Assembly: GCA_003506435.1 (NCBI GenBank)
Contig: DOAQ01000014.1
Coordinates: forward strand, 55,415-119,414
Source of the DNA: Prolixibacteraceae bacterium
Lineage (GTDB): Bacteria > Bacteroidota > Bacteroidia > Bacteroidales > Prolixibacteraceae
DNA length: 64,000 nucleotides
Direction of reading: 5' to 3'
Numbering within the stretch: the stretch's first letter is position 1; every line of letters begins with the position of its first letter. A program made the position numbers and the translations under genes. The notes under the pieces were generated by a model that was given only the letters and a program-made list of their open reading frames with translations, searched no databases and was not told the origin of the DNA. Positions 46,284 to 55,016 of the stretch are shown here, in pieces.

Positions 46284-47327
46284 ATGAACGAGAACAAGAA
46301 ACAAACCCCACTTTCAGCATTGGGTGAATTTGGCCTGATCAGACGCCTGACAGAAAAAATTGAACTGAAAAACAACAGCAGTGAAAAAGGTGTTGGCGAC
46401 GATGCGGCTGTACTCAGCTTCCCGGATAAAAAAATTGTGGTAACTACCGATTTGCTGACGGAAGGAATTCATTTCAACCTGATGTATGTTCCGTTGAAAC
46501 ATCTGGGTTACAAAGCAGTAGTGGTAAACCTTTCAGATGTGTACGCCATGAATGCACAGCCCCGGCAAATCACGGTTTCCATCGCTGTTTCAAGTAAGTT
46601 CTCGCTCGAAGCGATAGAAGAATTGTACTCGGGAATCCACATGGCCTGTGAAAAATATGGCATCGACCTGGTGGGCGGCGACACAACCACTTCAATGACA
46701 GGCTTAGTGATCAGCATCACAGCAATTGGAGAAGCGGATGCTGAAGCGATTGCCTACCGTTCGGGAGCGCAGGTGAACGACCTTGTTTGTGTGTCGGGCG
46801 ATTTGGGCGGCGCATACATGGGACTTCAGTTGCTGGAGCGCGAAAACGAGGTTTTTAAGGTGAACCCGAAGGAGCAGCCTCAACTGGAAGGCTACGATTA
46901 TATTCTGGAACGCCAGCTCAAACCCGAAGCCCGCAAAGATGTGATTGAACTGCTGAACGAACTGGGTGTGAAACCTACTTCGATGATCGATATTTCTGAC
47001 GGACTTTCGTCTGAAATACTACACCTTTGCGAAGAATCGCAGGTGGGCTGCAATATTTACGAAGACAAAATTCCGATGGACACTCAAACAAAACTATTTG
47101 CACAGGAACTCAATATCAATCCGATTGTGGCTGCGCTGAATGGCGGTGAAGATTATGAATTGCTGTTTACTGTTCCACTTGCAGATCACGATAAAATTAA
47201 AAAGGAATTCGATTTTACCATCATCGGTCATATTACTGAAAAAGGCAACGGCGCTAACCTGATAACCGGAAGCGGAGCGGCAATTTCGCTGCAGGCGCAG
47301 GGCTGGAACCCGTTGTTGAAGAATTGA
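46284..47327 (+). CDS. thiL: Thiamine-monophosphate kinase
   Basis: A 347-residue ThiL protein. It has the N-terminal LGEFGLIRRL, the metal/ATP site GVGDDAAVLSFP (about 37-48), VTTDLLTEGIHFNL with the conserved Asp, SDVYAMNAQPRQITVSIAVS, VGGDTTTS, CVSGDLGGAYMGLQ, and the C-terminal IDISDGLSSEILHLC and GGEDYELLFTV. The enzyme phosphorylates thiamine monophosphate to the active cofactor thiamine diphosphate. It is divergently transcribed from the suf operon and stands alone, with no other thiamine gene nearby. Confidence 0.97.
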   Translation: MNENKKQTPLSALGEFGLIRRLTEKIELKNNSSEKGVGDDAAVLSFPDKKIVVTTDLLTEGIHFNLMYVPLKHLGYKAVVVNLSDVYAMNAQPRQITVSIAVSSKFSLEAIEELYSGIHMACEKYGIDLVGGDTTTSMTGLVISITAIGEADAEAIAYRSGAQVNDLVCVSGDLGGAYMGLQLLERENEVFKVNPKEQPQLEGYDYILERQLKPEARKDVIELLNELGVKPTSMIDISDGLSSEILHLCEESQVGCNIYEDKIPMDTQTKLFAQELNINPIVAALNGGEDYELLFTVPLADHDKIKKEFDFTIIGHITEKGNGANLITGSGAAISLQAQGWNPLLKN

Positions 47328-47483
47328 CGAACGGATCTTTTGGATGACCGATACACGATTTTGAGACTGGATACCCATGTTAATTTTCATTACAGTCGGG
47401 CATCGGGCAAAAACCTATTCCCTAACATAAAACCGATTGGCTTTTGATTTCGTACAAAAAACTGAAATCAAAAATTAATTGCC

Positions 47484-48218
47484 ATGGAAGATTCACTATT
47501 ACTTTACTTAAACAACAGGCTGGGAAAGAAAGAAGAAGGTTTCTCGCCGCAAGACATGCTCCCGGGACCAGTGGTTACGATTTCACGTGAAGTGGGATGT
47601 GCCGGAGTAAAACTGGCCAACAAACTTGCAAAAAAGCTCAACGAACAGGGAGGAAAGCACAAGTGGAAAGTTTTCAGTAAAGAAATTTTTGAAGAAACGG
47701 CCCGCGAACTGGAAATGGACCAGCAAAAACTGAAAAATATTTTGAAAGCCGAAGGGCGCAATACATTCGATGAAATTCTCGGAGCGCTGGGAGATAAACG
47801 GTTTAAAAGTGAACGGAAAATCCGAAAAACAGTATATGATGCCATCCGTACCATTGCCGCTGACGGATATTGCATTATTGTGGGACGGGGAGGAAACCTG
47901 ATTACCCGGGATATTGAAAATTCGCTGCACGTGCGGTTGAAAGCCCCGCTCGACTGGCGAATAAAAAAAATAGCCCAGAGCCATGGTATTTCGATAACAG
48001 AAGCAATAAAATTTATCGAAAAAACGGAAAAAGAACGGGAAAGTGTACGCAAAAACATTCAGCTTGTAGCGTTAACGGACGAGCAATACGACATCGAAAT
48101 CAATGTTGCGTCTTTCAGTACCATCCATACGATTGAGATAATTGAAAAGACCATGTTACTGAAAGGACTGACAACGATTCAAAAAGAAAAAGCTGTCGTT
48201 CCATCCATTTCGAAGTAG
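47484..48218 (+). CDS. Cytidylate-kinase-like protein (PF13189)
   Basis: 244 residues of the cytidylate-kinase-like family. The P-loop region is VVTISREVGCAGVKLANKLA (about 31-50), which replaces the canonical GxxGxGK form as usual in this family. VGRGGNLITRDIENSLHVRL and the lid-like FIEKTEKERESVRKNI follow. The family is related to CMP kinase but its substrate is not established. It lies 156 bp after thiL on the same strand and is followed by a terminator at 48318-48351. Confidence 0.85.
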   Translation: MEDSLLLYLNNRLGKKEEGFSPQDMLPGPVVTISREVGCAGVKLANKLAKKLNEQGGKHKWKVFSKEIFEETARELEMDQQKLKNILKAEGRNTFDEILGALGDKRFKSERKIRKTVYDAIRTIAADGYCIIVGRGGNLITRDIENSLHVRLKAPLDWRIKKIAQSHGISITEAIKFIEKTEKERESVRKNIQLVALTDEQYDIEINVASFSTIHTIEIIEKTMLLKGLTTIQKEKAVVPSISK

Positions 48219-48317
48219 AAGGCAAAAGAATACTTCTTCTGCAAACTCTTTTACAGTGTCGAAGAAGTGATTAATGATACGGTAGTAATAGTTTTTTAGA
48301 TTGGTAATTAAGGTTTG

Positions 48318-48351
48318 AGGGAGTCCGGCGATGCGAACTCCCTTATTTTTT
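48318..48351 (+). terminator. Intrinsic terminator after the cytidylate-kinase-like gene
   Basis: AGGGAGT and ACTCCCT pair around a 12-base loop and are followed by TATTTTTT. The T-run overlaps the stop codon region of the convergent gene at 48350. Confidence 0.85.
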
Positions 48352-49825
48352 AGCCTGTAATTTTCTCAGGAAGTCCTTTTACCAAAACCGGTTTTTCGGC
48401 TTGTTTTTTTGGCATGAACATATCTTTGTAGGTCAACCCAAGCTTTTCCTGAATTTCAAAACAATAATCCAATGTGCCCAGATCGCTGCCGGTATTATTG
48501 GTACCAAACGAAAATTTCACGCCCGCCTCTTTTGCTTTACGCAATATTTTCTCTGAAGGAATGCGATAACGGGCATTGATTTCAAGCGCAATTTTATTAT
48601 CGGCCAGTACTTTCACAAAACGATCGATGCGCTCATCAGTCCATAGTTCGTCATATTTTTCGGCAATAACAGCCGGAAGAAAAGTCGGGTTCACATGAAT
48701 ATCGACTGGTTCCTGCGAGAGGATGTTTTCAATCTTTCCGACCAGTTCGTCCATGAATTGCTGTTCATTTTCAACAAAAACTTCGTCAGGCATCCACAGG
48801 CGCATGCGGCGTCCCTTGTGGTCGGTCCAGGTCATGGCATCGGTAAAAATATAATCAAATTGCGAAACGGCTTCCGGCGAAAACAGGGTGATCCACTCGC
48901 GGCCTTCGGCCTGCATCCCCCGGAAAATGGGTTGTGCCTTCACCGTATCCATATAAGCATGCAACGATTCGTCGTTGGTAACCGGAAAGCGCAATCCGCA
49001 ATTCGGCGCAACTCCGTAATTAACTCCCAGTTTTATCGAGTTATCAATGGCCTGCTGAAGCGTCAACCCGCCTTTCAGATGGGTATGAAAATCAATCACC
49101 GGGAAGTTCTCCATGCACAATTTGGTAATTTTTGTATCCCACTCTTTCGATACCAGCGGCTCAAATTTTTCGGCTTTCGGAAGCGATTTTACCTGAATGC
49201 TTTTAAAATATACCTTGCTTTGTTCGTCATGACATTGCAGGGCAATCCGTCCGGCGCTGAAAATCTTCCACTTGTCATTTTTCGGACGGTACGGATCGTC
49301 GGGCTGAATGTAATCGACCACCTTTGTCCCGTTTACCCAAACTTCACAGCGGTTTTCAACCACTTTAACCGACAAATCAAACCATTCATTGTCAACCACC
49401 GTCGGATAATATATGTTACGGATGCCGTAAATACTTCCCGTTTTTTTCAGTTCCTGAAAATCGCCTTCACGTTCGTACGAATTGTTGATTTGTACCTCGT
49501 AGCCACGAAGCAACGGGCCGTATTCCTGTTCCTGGGTATGAAAAACAATTCCTGAATTAGAACCGGGCATGGTTTTCACCGTTGCTTTCAGTTCAAAATT
49601 CCGGAAAACACCTTTTTTGAAATCGCCTGTATAAAAAAGATGGCTTTGCGGACCATCGCAAACAAGCAGACCGTCTTCAACTTTAAACGAATTAGGGTTT
49701 TCGATGGCCGTCCATCCTTCGAGGTCTTTTCCGTTGAACAACTCCGTCCATTCCTGTTTCTCGGAGCAGGAAGTAATTATCAAAGTCAGAAAAAATACGC
49801 CAAAAATAAATTTCAAAAAATTCAT
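48350..49825 (-). CDS. Lipoprotein fusing a DUF1080 domain to a PHP-type metal hydrolase domain
   Basis: ATG 49825 gives a lipoprotein signal, MNFLKFIFGVFF to LIITSCSEK, and is preferred to an upstream TTG. Residues about 25-215 match DUF1080 (PF06439), a beta-jelly-roll now linked to cleavage of 3-keto-glycosides: LFNGKDLEGWTAIENPNSFK, then HTQEQEYGPLLRGYEVQI and DNEWFDLSVKVV. Residues about 235-490 look like a metal-dependent PHP/amidohydrolase domain, with DFHTHLKGG, VDIHVNPTF, IALEINARYR and KFSFGTNNTGSDLG in the expected order of metal ligands. The fusion suggests one exported enzyme that both releases and modifies a sugar derivative, but no pathway partner is adjacent. Confidence 0.75.
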   Translation of the reverse strand: MNFLKFIFGVFFLTLIITSCSEKQEWTELFNGKDLEGWTAIENPNSFKVEDGLLVCDGPQSHLFYTGDFKKGVFRNFELKATVKTMPGSNSGIVFHTQEQEYGPLLRGYEVQINNSYEREGDFQELKKTGSIYGIRNIYYPTVVDNEWFDLSVKVVENRCEVWVNGTKVVDYIQPDDPYRPKNDKWKIFSAGRIALQCHDEQSKVYFKSIQVKSLPKAEKFEPLVSKEWDTKITKLCMENFPVIDFHTHLKGGLTLQQAIDNSIKLGVNYGVAPNCGLRFPVTNDESLHAYMDTVKAQPIFRGMQAEGREWITLFSPEAVSQFDYIFTDAMTWTDHKGRRMRLWMPDEVFVENEQQFMDELVGKIENILSQEPVDIHVNPTFLPAVIAEKYDELWTDERIDRFVKVLADNKIALEINARYRIPSEKILRKAKEAGVKFSFGTNNTGSDLGTLDYCFEIQEKLGLTYKDMFMPKKQAEKPVLVKGLPEKITG

Positions 49826-50014
49826 GAGTATGTGGTTTATTGGTTTGTCGGGTAGCAAATATAGCTAAAATCAGTCGCAGTTTCCGATCCCAGTTTGCAG
49901 TTTCAGCAATCACTGAAAGAGATCAAACGTCAGATCCTGTCCGACTGTAAAATCGGGGCTGGTAACGACTTCAAAAAAATAACCGCCACAAACATCAGGA
50001 GAAAGGAATTCCTC

Positions 50015-50022
50015 TAAATTTG
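50015..50022 (+). promoter_or_regulatory. -7 box ahead of the SET-domain gene
   Basis: TAAATTTG matches TAnnTTTG and lies 25 bp before ATG 50047. This argues that the TTG at 50020, inside the box, is not the start. No convincing -33 element is visible. Confidence 0.4.
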
Positions 50023-50046
50023 CCGACATTAATTCAAAAACAGAAA

Positions 50047-50643
50047 ATGATACATCCACATACTGAACTGCAATTCATCAACGAAGAAATCGGCTACGGG
50101 GTAGTTGCCAAAAAGCTGATTAAAAAAGGGACCATCACCTGGGCATTCGACCAGCTCGACCGCGAATATACCCCGGCTCAAATCGGGGCGATGGACGAAG
50201 TTTACCGCGATGTATTAATGACCTATACCTTCCGCAACCGAAAAGGGAACCACGTTTTTTGCTGGGACCACGGACGGTATGTCAACCATAGTTTCAGGCC
50301 CAACTGCATGGCGACGGCCTATAATTTCGAGATCGCCATCCGCAATATCCAACCGGGCGAACAACTTACCAACGATTACGGTTATCTCAATATTATTGAA
50401 GCTTTTCGTCCGTACCCTGAAGGAACACGCCGGGAAGTGGTTTACCCCGACGACCTGATCCGCTATTCCGGCGACTGGGACCGGAAAATACTTCCGGCAT
50501 TTCTGAAAATACGAAAAACGGAACAGCCTCTGGGCAGGGTAATCGACCCCGAAGTCTGGGAAAAAATAAATGCTGTTATTGACGGAAAAGTCGCCATGGA
50601 ATCAATCCGGGCCTGTTATTTCGATCCGGATGCAGAAAAGTAA
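50047..50643 (+). CDS. SET-domain protein, putative lysine methyltransferase
   Basis: About 198 residues from ATG 50047, preferred over a TTG nine codons upstream. The SET domain covers about 5-115: the SAM-site start IGYGVVAKKLIKKGTI, the knot-forming RYVNHSFRPNCMATAYN with its N-H-S motif, and the later GEQLTNDYGYLN with the catalytic Tyr. SET proteins use S-adenosylmethionine to methylate lysine side chains. Bacterial free-standing members are known but their targets are mostly unidentified. The remaining C-terminal 80 residues have no recognised domain. No chromatin-like or ribosomal target is adjacent. Confidence 0.8.
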   Translation: MIHPHTELQFINEEIGYGVVAKKLIKKGTITWAFDQLDREYTPAQIGAMDEVYRDVLMTYTFRNRKGNHVFCWDHGRYVNHSFRPNCMATAYNFEIAIRNIQPGEQLTNDYGYLNIIEAFRPYPEGTRREVVYPDDLIRYSGDWDRKILPAFLKIRKTEQPLGRVIDPEVWEKINAVIDGKVAMESIRACYFDPDAEK

Positions 50644-50661
50644 CCAGAACTTTTCGCTTCG

Positions 50662-50669
50662 TACTTTTG
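50662..50669 (+). promoter_or_regulatory. -7 box ahead of the gene at 50700
   Basis: TACTTTTG fits TAnnTTTG and lies 30 bp before GTG 50700, which supports separate transcription of that gene. No -33 match was found. Confidence 0.4.
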
Positions 50670-50699
50670 TTTTCTGAGCAGAACTAAATTATTTCAAAA

Positions 50700-51833
50700 G
50701 TGAAATTTCTGTTATTCACAGGTATCCTCCTGGCTAATTTATTTTTCTTTTCAGGAAAAGAAGAGCATGAGATCAGGTATATGAATAATCCCTCGGTAGA
50801 AGGCGATGTTGCAAAAGTAGTACCTGTTTACACCGATTTTCAGGATACCATTGTTGGCGACACACTGTACCTTGAATTTACCTCGAAAGGTCTGCCCCGG
50901 TCGGCACGCCGAAAAATAAGTACAGGTGTTTGCATCGACGGGCAATGCCGGAAATTGCAAATGTCGGTTTACTGGGACATTACCGGACGATACCTGGGTT
51001 TTGAACTACCTCCCGGCGAGTTTCTCAGCAAAACGGAACACGAACCTTTTAACGACAAAGAATACAAACAACTTCACACGTTGCTGGCTGATCCGTACTC
51101 GCCGCTTGCCAATTACACGCTGGAAGAACTCGTTCCTCCAACAAAACAGGAAAACAAAGCGGTTGACGCCGTCAGCTCGGCAACGGTCAAAGAGGTGCTG
51201 AACAGTGTTGTGGAAGGCGCTGTTTATACCAGTTACACTCTTTGGCATATTGTTTACGGCAATTCGCAAAAAGAAGTAAAAAAACTGGGCTTGCATTATT
51301 TTTCGGAAGAACTGGCCATGCACATCCTTGAGAATCAGGACAGCGACAGCCGGATTTGGGCGCTAAACAATCTTCAGACACTGAATGAATGGAGCGACAG
51401 TCTTCAGCAAAAAGTACTGGGATTGATTGGCAACCAGAATTTCTATCTTTCAGAAAGAGCAATCAATTCGTTCAATTCAGAACTATTGAATTCGGCTGAT
51501 TTTCAAAGACAAATTTATTCGGTATTTGAAAGGTCGGAATATTCTGTGAAACGGCTGATCATCACGAAGCTGTCGAAAGCGACAGTTCTGTCGGATGAAC
51601 TGAAAGACCGTCTGGCGGCAGGATTGCCAGGCTACAACGGGCCGCTTGCACAAAATGTGCTCGATTTGTTTATTCAATACCGGGTGGACGATGTACCCAC
51701 CTGTTTACAGATTTCGGAGTTACTGGCCGATAAAAATAAGTTTCTGGCCCGGAAAGCATTTAATTATCTCGACCAGCTTTCGATTGAGGACGGGAAAATC
51801 AAAAAACGGATGAAAGCATACAAACAGGACTGA
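50700..51833 (+). CDS. Exported protein with FMN-binding-like motif and HEAT-like repeats
   Basis: 377 residues from a GTG start with a signal peptide (about 1-18). The central segment NKAVDAVSSATVKEVLNSVV (about 152-171) resembles the flavinylation motif of RnfG/NqrC FMN-binding domains (D-x-x-S-G/S-A-T), which would place a covalently bound FMN on Thr162. An earlier VCIDGQCRKLQMSVYWDI segment has a Cys pair. From about residue 195 to the end, alpha-helical repeats (RIWALNNLQTLNEWSDSLQQ and similar) look HEAT-like. No ApbE-type flavin transferase or redox partner is encoded nearby, so a redox role is inference. It follows the SET gene by 56 bp. Confidence 0.5.
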   Translation: MKFLLFTGILLANLFFFSGKEEHEIRYMNNPSVEGDVAKVVPVYTDFQDTIVGDTLYLEFTSKGLPRSARRKISTGVCIDGQCRKLQMSVYWDITGRYLGFELPPGEFLSKTEHEPFNDKEYKQLHTLLADPYSPLANYTLEELVPPTKQENKAVDAVSSATVKEVLNSVVEGAVYTSYTLWHIVYGNSQKEVKKLGLHYFSEELAMHILENQDSDSRIWALNNLQTLNEWSDSLQQKVLGLIGNQNFYLSERAINSFNSELLNSADFQRQIYSVFERSEYSVKRLIITKLSKATVLSDELKDRLAAGLPGYNGPLAQNVLDLFIQYRVDDVPTCLQISELLADKNKFLARKAFNYLDQLSIEDGKIKKRMKAYKQD

Positions 51834-51870
51834 TCCCGACCAGATAACCGGAAAAATATATTTGTCAGCA

Positions 51871-54683
51871 TTAATACCCCAGTATAACCCCTTTGTCGCG
51901 TGCCTGAATTCCAAATCGCATCCATTCGGGCATCGATTTATCTTGCAAATAATGATCGAAGAAACCTTTCATCCGGATGGTCAGGTCCATTCGGTTTCCC
52001 CAGCTTTCGGCTTTCAGGTTGTGAGGCTCGTTGTTGTAGTTTAGCATCCATACTGGTTTATCGAGACGCCGTAAGGCAACAAAAAATTCAATTCCCTGGT
52101 ACCATGGAACAGCGCCGTCGTTATCGTTGTGCATCATCAACAAGGGAGTATTCACTTTGGGAGCATGAAACAGCGGAGAGTTTTCGAGATAAAGCAACGG
52201 CTTTTCCCACAAGGTTCCACCCATCCGGCTTTGTGATTGTTCGTACTGAAACATTCTGGATACACCCGTTTCCCAGCGGATACCACCATACGCGCTGGTC
52301 ATGTTGCTGACCGGCGCTCCGGCCATTGCCGCTGCAAACATGTTGGTACGGGTAATCAGATACGCAGTTTGATAGCCCCCCCAGCTTTGTCCCTGAAGTC
52401 CGATTTTTTCTGCATCGACAAACGAAAAATTATTGATCAGAAAATTTACGCCCTCACCACAGCATCGTATGCACTTTGCCCCGGATAGCCCGTACGATAG
52501 ATGATATCGGGAACAAAAACCAGATACCCATTGCTGGTATAAAAAGGATAGTTAATTACCGAACGGCTAGGCGACGGAATGTAATGTTTAAACAAATTGT
52601 CGGAGTTCCGTTCGTAATAGTACACTACCACCGGATACTTCCTGCGCGGATTAAAATTTTCCGGCATATATAAAATCCCCTCCAGGTTCTCGCCGTTAAA
52701 CGAAGTCCATTTCACAAGGTTGGCAAAAGTCCAGTTGTACAATTTTTGTTGCGGATTTGCATCCGATAATTTTTTAGGTTTATCAAACTTCAGGTCCGAA
52801 GCCCAGAGATCAGGAAATTCGGAATAACTCTCCCTTGTAAAAACCACTTTGTCAAAATCTTTTGCTTTCAGGGGAATGCCAAAACGCTTGTCTTCCGCAA
52901 GCAGCAAATTCGGTTCCTTGAAACTCTTAAAATCTACATCGAAAAAACCGGATGCTTTTGACCGTTCGTCAAACGAACTGATAATGTTAACCTCCTCCGT
53001 ATTGATAAATTCTTCTTTCGGATCAAGTTTTATATAGCGTAAACGAACCTGGTTGCGGCGACCAAAACTGCGGGTCACATTCATCGGTACTTTCATTGCA
53101 GTGGGATCGACTTTCCAAATATCGAAACGGTCATAAATATATACCGACCGGTCTTCATCCGACCATCCGGCAATCCCGTAAGGCCGTGGGCTGGCTGGCA
53201 TATCATTGAGCTCGTCGCAAAAAACCACCGGAATTTTTTTGGTCAACTGGTTTACCGACTGACTTTCAATATTTGTCGACCGCGAATAATAACTACTGTC
53301 GGCAGGATTATACCACACAACAAAACTTCCCTTTGGTGAAATCCACGCATCCTCAATGCCTTCGACCATCTTCCGTTTGATCCCGCTTTTTAAGTCCACC
53401 AGGTAGTAATCGGCTTTTCGGTCGCCAGTCCAGGATGACGCCCGGCGATAGGGCAAGATATTCTTTCCCAGTGCATATTGCCCGTTCCCCTCCATCGTAG
53501 TTTGCACATCGCGGATGATCGGGTCACCCAACTGTACAAATTTGTTTTCCCTGATGTGGAAAACCGCCAGGTAGTTGCGTTTCTTTTCTTTATCGAGATC
53601 AGCCTTTTGCTGAGGTTGCAACTCCTCATCACGCCAGTTCCAAACGTCAACTTCCACTTTTTCCTCATCAGGCAACGTATCTTTCGGTTCGGTTTTGGAT
53701 AGTTTTGCTGTGCCAAAAAACAAGCGGGTGCCATCTTTCGAAAAATTCGGTAAACGATGCTCGCTCACGAACCATCCGACAGGCATTCCTTTGGTTTCAC
53801 CGGATATCGACTGAGCCGCCAAACCATTTGTCAGTGTCCCGTAAAACAATCTGTATGCCTTTTGTTCGGCGGTATCTTTCGAATACAGAAAAGCAAATTG
53901 TCCGCCGGCATCATCCATCGAAATTTGCTTCGAAAAACCGGAATCATAAAATATTTCGGTCGATTTTTGCGTGCCGGGTTCAAATACCGAAATCCGTGTG
54001 GTTTTCAATGAATCGCCCGATTCCTGGATAAAAGCAATGCTTGTTCCCCGCTTCGAATAATAGAAATCCGGAACATCCCGGTATTGCAAGGTGTCGCCTG
54101 TTTTTATATCATACAAAACCAAAGTTCCGCTTTTTTCCTTTTTATCGTCTTTCCCATCTTTCTCTTTTTCCGAAGTATCTTTTCCCGCATTTGACTTTTC
54201 CTGTTCTTCTTTTGCCTTTTCCTGTTCTGTTAAAAAAGCAATCCATCCCCCATTTTCTTCAGGGATAGAATAGCTTTTCAAATTTGGAAATTTAACCAAC
54301 TCTCTGTTTCTGAAAATAAAAATTCCAAGGCTGTCTTTTGGCATCTTGTCTTTTTCAACGTCTTTGATTTTTGCCTCCCGGATGGAATCAAGCGGTTGCC
54401 TGATCTTAAAAACCAGGTAGTCCGACTCCGGGGAAAAACCTGCATCATAGCCCCGGGGAATGGTATCTTCTCCTTTCGATTCCAGATATTTGACAATCAA
54501 CACACCGTCTCCTCTTTGCGGGTTTAGCTCATACGCCACAATTTTTCCGTTATTGGAAATTTTCGTTCCGTCAATAGTTTTCCAGCTTGCAAAATCATCG
54601 GTACCAATATTCTTTTTCGGAAGATTCTGGGACAAAAGTCCCATTGAAACCAGCACCAGCAGAAAGGTCAATCGTTGTCTCAT
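51871..54683 (-). pseudogene. Prolyl-oligopeptidase-family (S9) peptidase gene interrupted by a one-base frameshift
   Basis: The first frame (54683 to a stop at 52446) encodes 745 residues with a signal peptide, a beta-propeller-like region, a charged Lys/Glu linker (about 165-195) and the start of the peptidase domain, ending YPGQSAYDAVVRA. The second frame continues from about 52452 to 51871 and holds the rest of that domain: nucleophile Ser in LQGQSWGGYQTAYL, Asp in MMHNDNDGAVPW, and His in YNNEPHNLKAE. One G appears to be missing in the run at 52452-52458; with it, the protein reads DAVVEGVNFLINN across the joint. No slippery heptamer was seen. The gene is therefore either recently inactivated or carries a sequencing error. 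Intact, it would be an exported aminopeptidase/dipeptidyl peptidase of about 935 residues. Confidence 0.85.
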
Positions 54684-55016
54684 ATCGTAAATTCTTTTCC
54701 AAAGGATAAATTTAACCTTCTTAACCCAAATGACAATTCAATTTGGCTTTACCACTAGAAATAAAAATATGTTGTAAAGACAAAAGTTCATTCTCATACC
54801 CCTGTGAATCATTTTTCCAAATGCCCCTTAGCTAAGCATAATGTTCGACTAAAATTGAATCCGGGTTGATTTCCTTTTTCAGATCCAAAAAACGAAATGC
54901 CTGTTAATCAGTCTATCTTGAAAAAATTATTCTTTTTTAACTATCCGTATTCCCCGAAAACCTTTGCAGGCCGGGGAATTAGCTTACTTTTGCGACTTCA
55001 TTTTTAAACCGAACTC
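54684..55016. other. Divergent intergenic region upstream of the S9 peptidase and TIM-barrel genes
   Basis: 333 bp without a gene. The right end holds a clear promoter for the gene at 55017 (54963-54992). The left end is AT-rich leader for the minus-strand peptidase gene; a near-match to the -7 box (TATCCTTTG) lies close to its start. Nothing else was recognised. Confidence 0.6.
54963..54992 (+). promoter_or_regulatory. Promoter of the gene at 55017
   Basis: TTTG at 54963-54966 is followed after 18 bases by TACTTTTG at 54985-54992, matching the Bacteroidota -33/-7 pattern. The leader to ATG 55017 would be about 20 bases. Confidence 0.6.

Noticed and set aside
48695..49555. A 286-residue plus-strand open frame
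   Set aside because: It lies antisense to the DUF1080-PHP gene, which has clear domain motifs. The antisense product has no recognisable motif and an unlikely Phe/His-rich composition.
49826..49858. TTG start giving 11 additional residues for the DUF1080-PHP gene
   Set aside because: ATG 49825 begins a clean lipoprotein signal; the added residues would spoil it.
52446..52460. Programmed ribosomal frameshifting in the S9 peptidase gene
   Set aside because: No slippery heptamer or downstream structure was seen, and this family is not known to use frameshifting.
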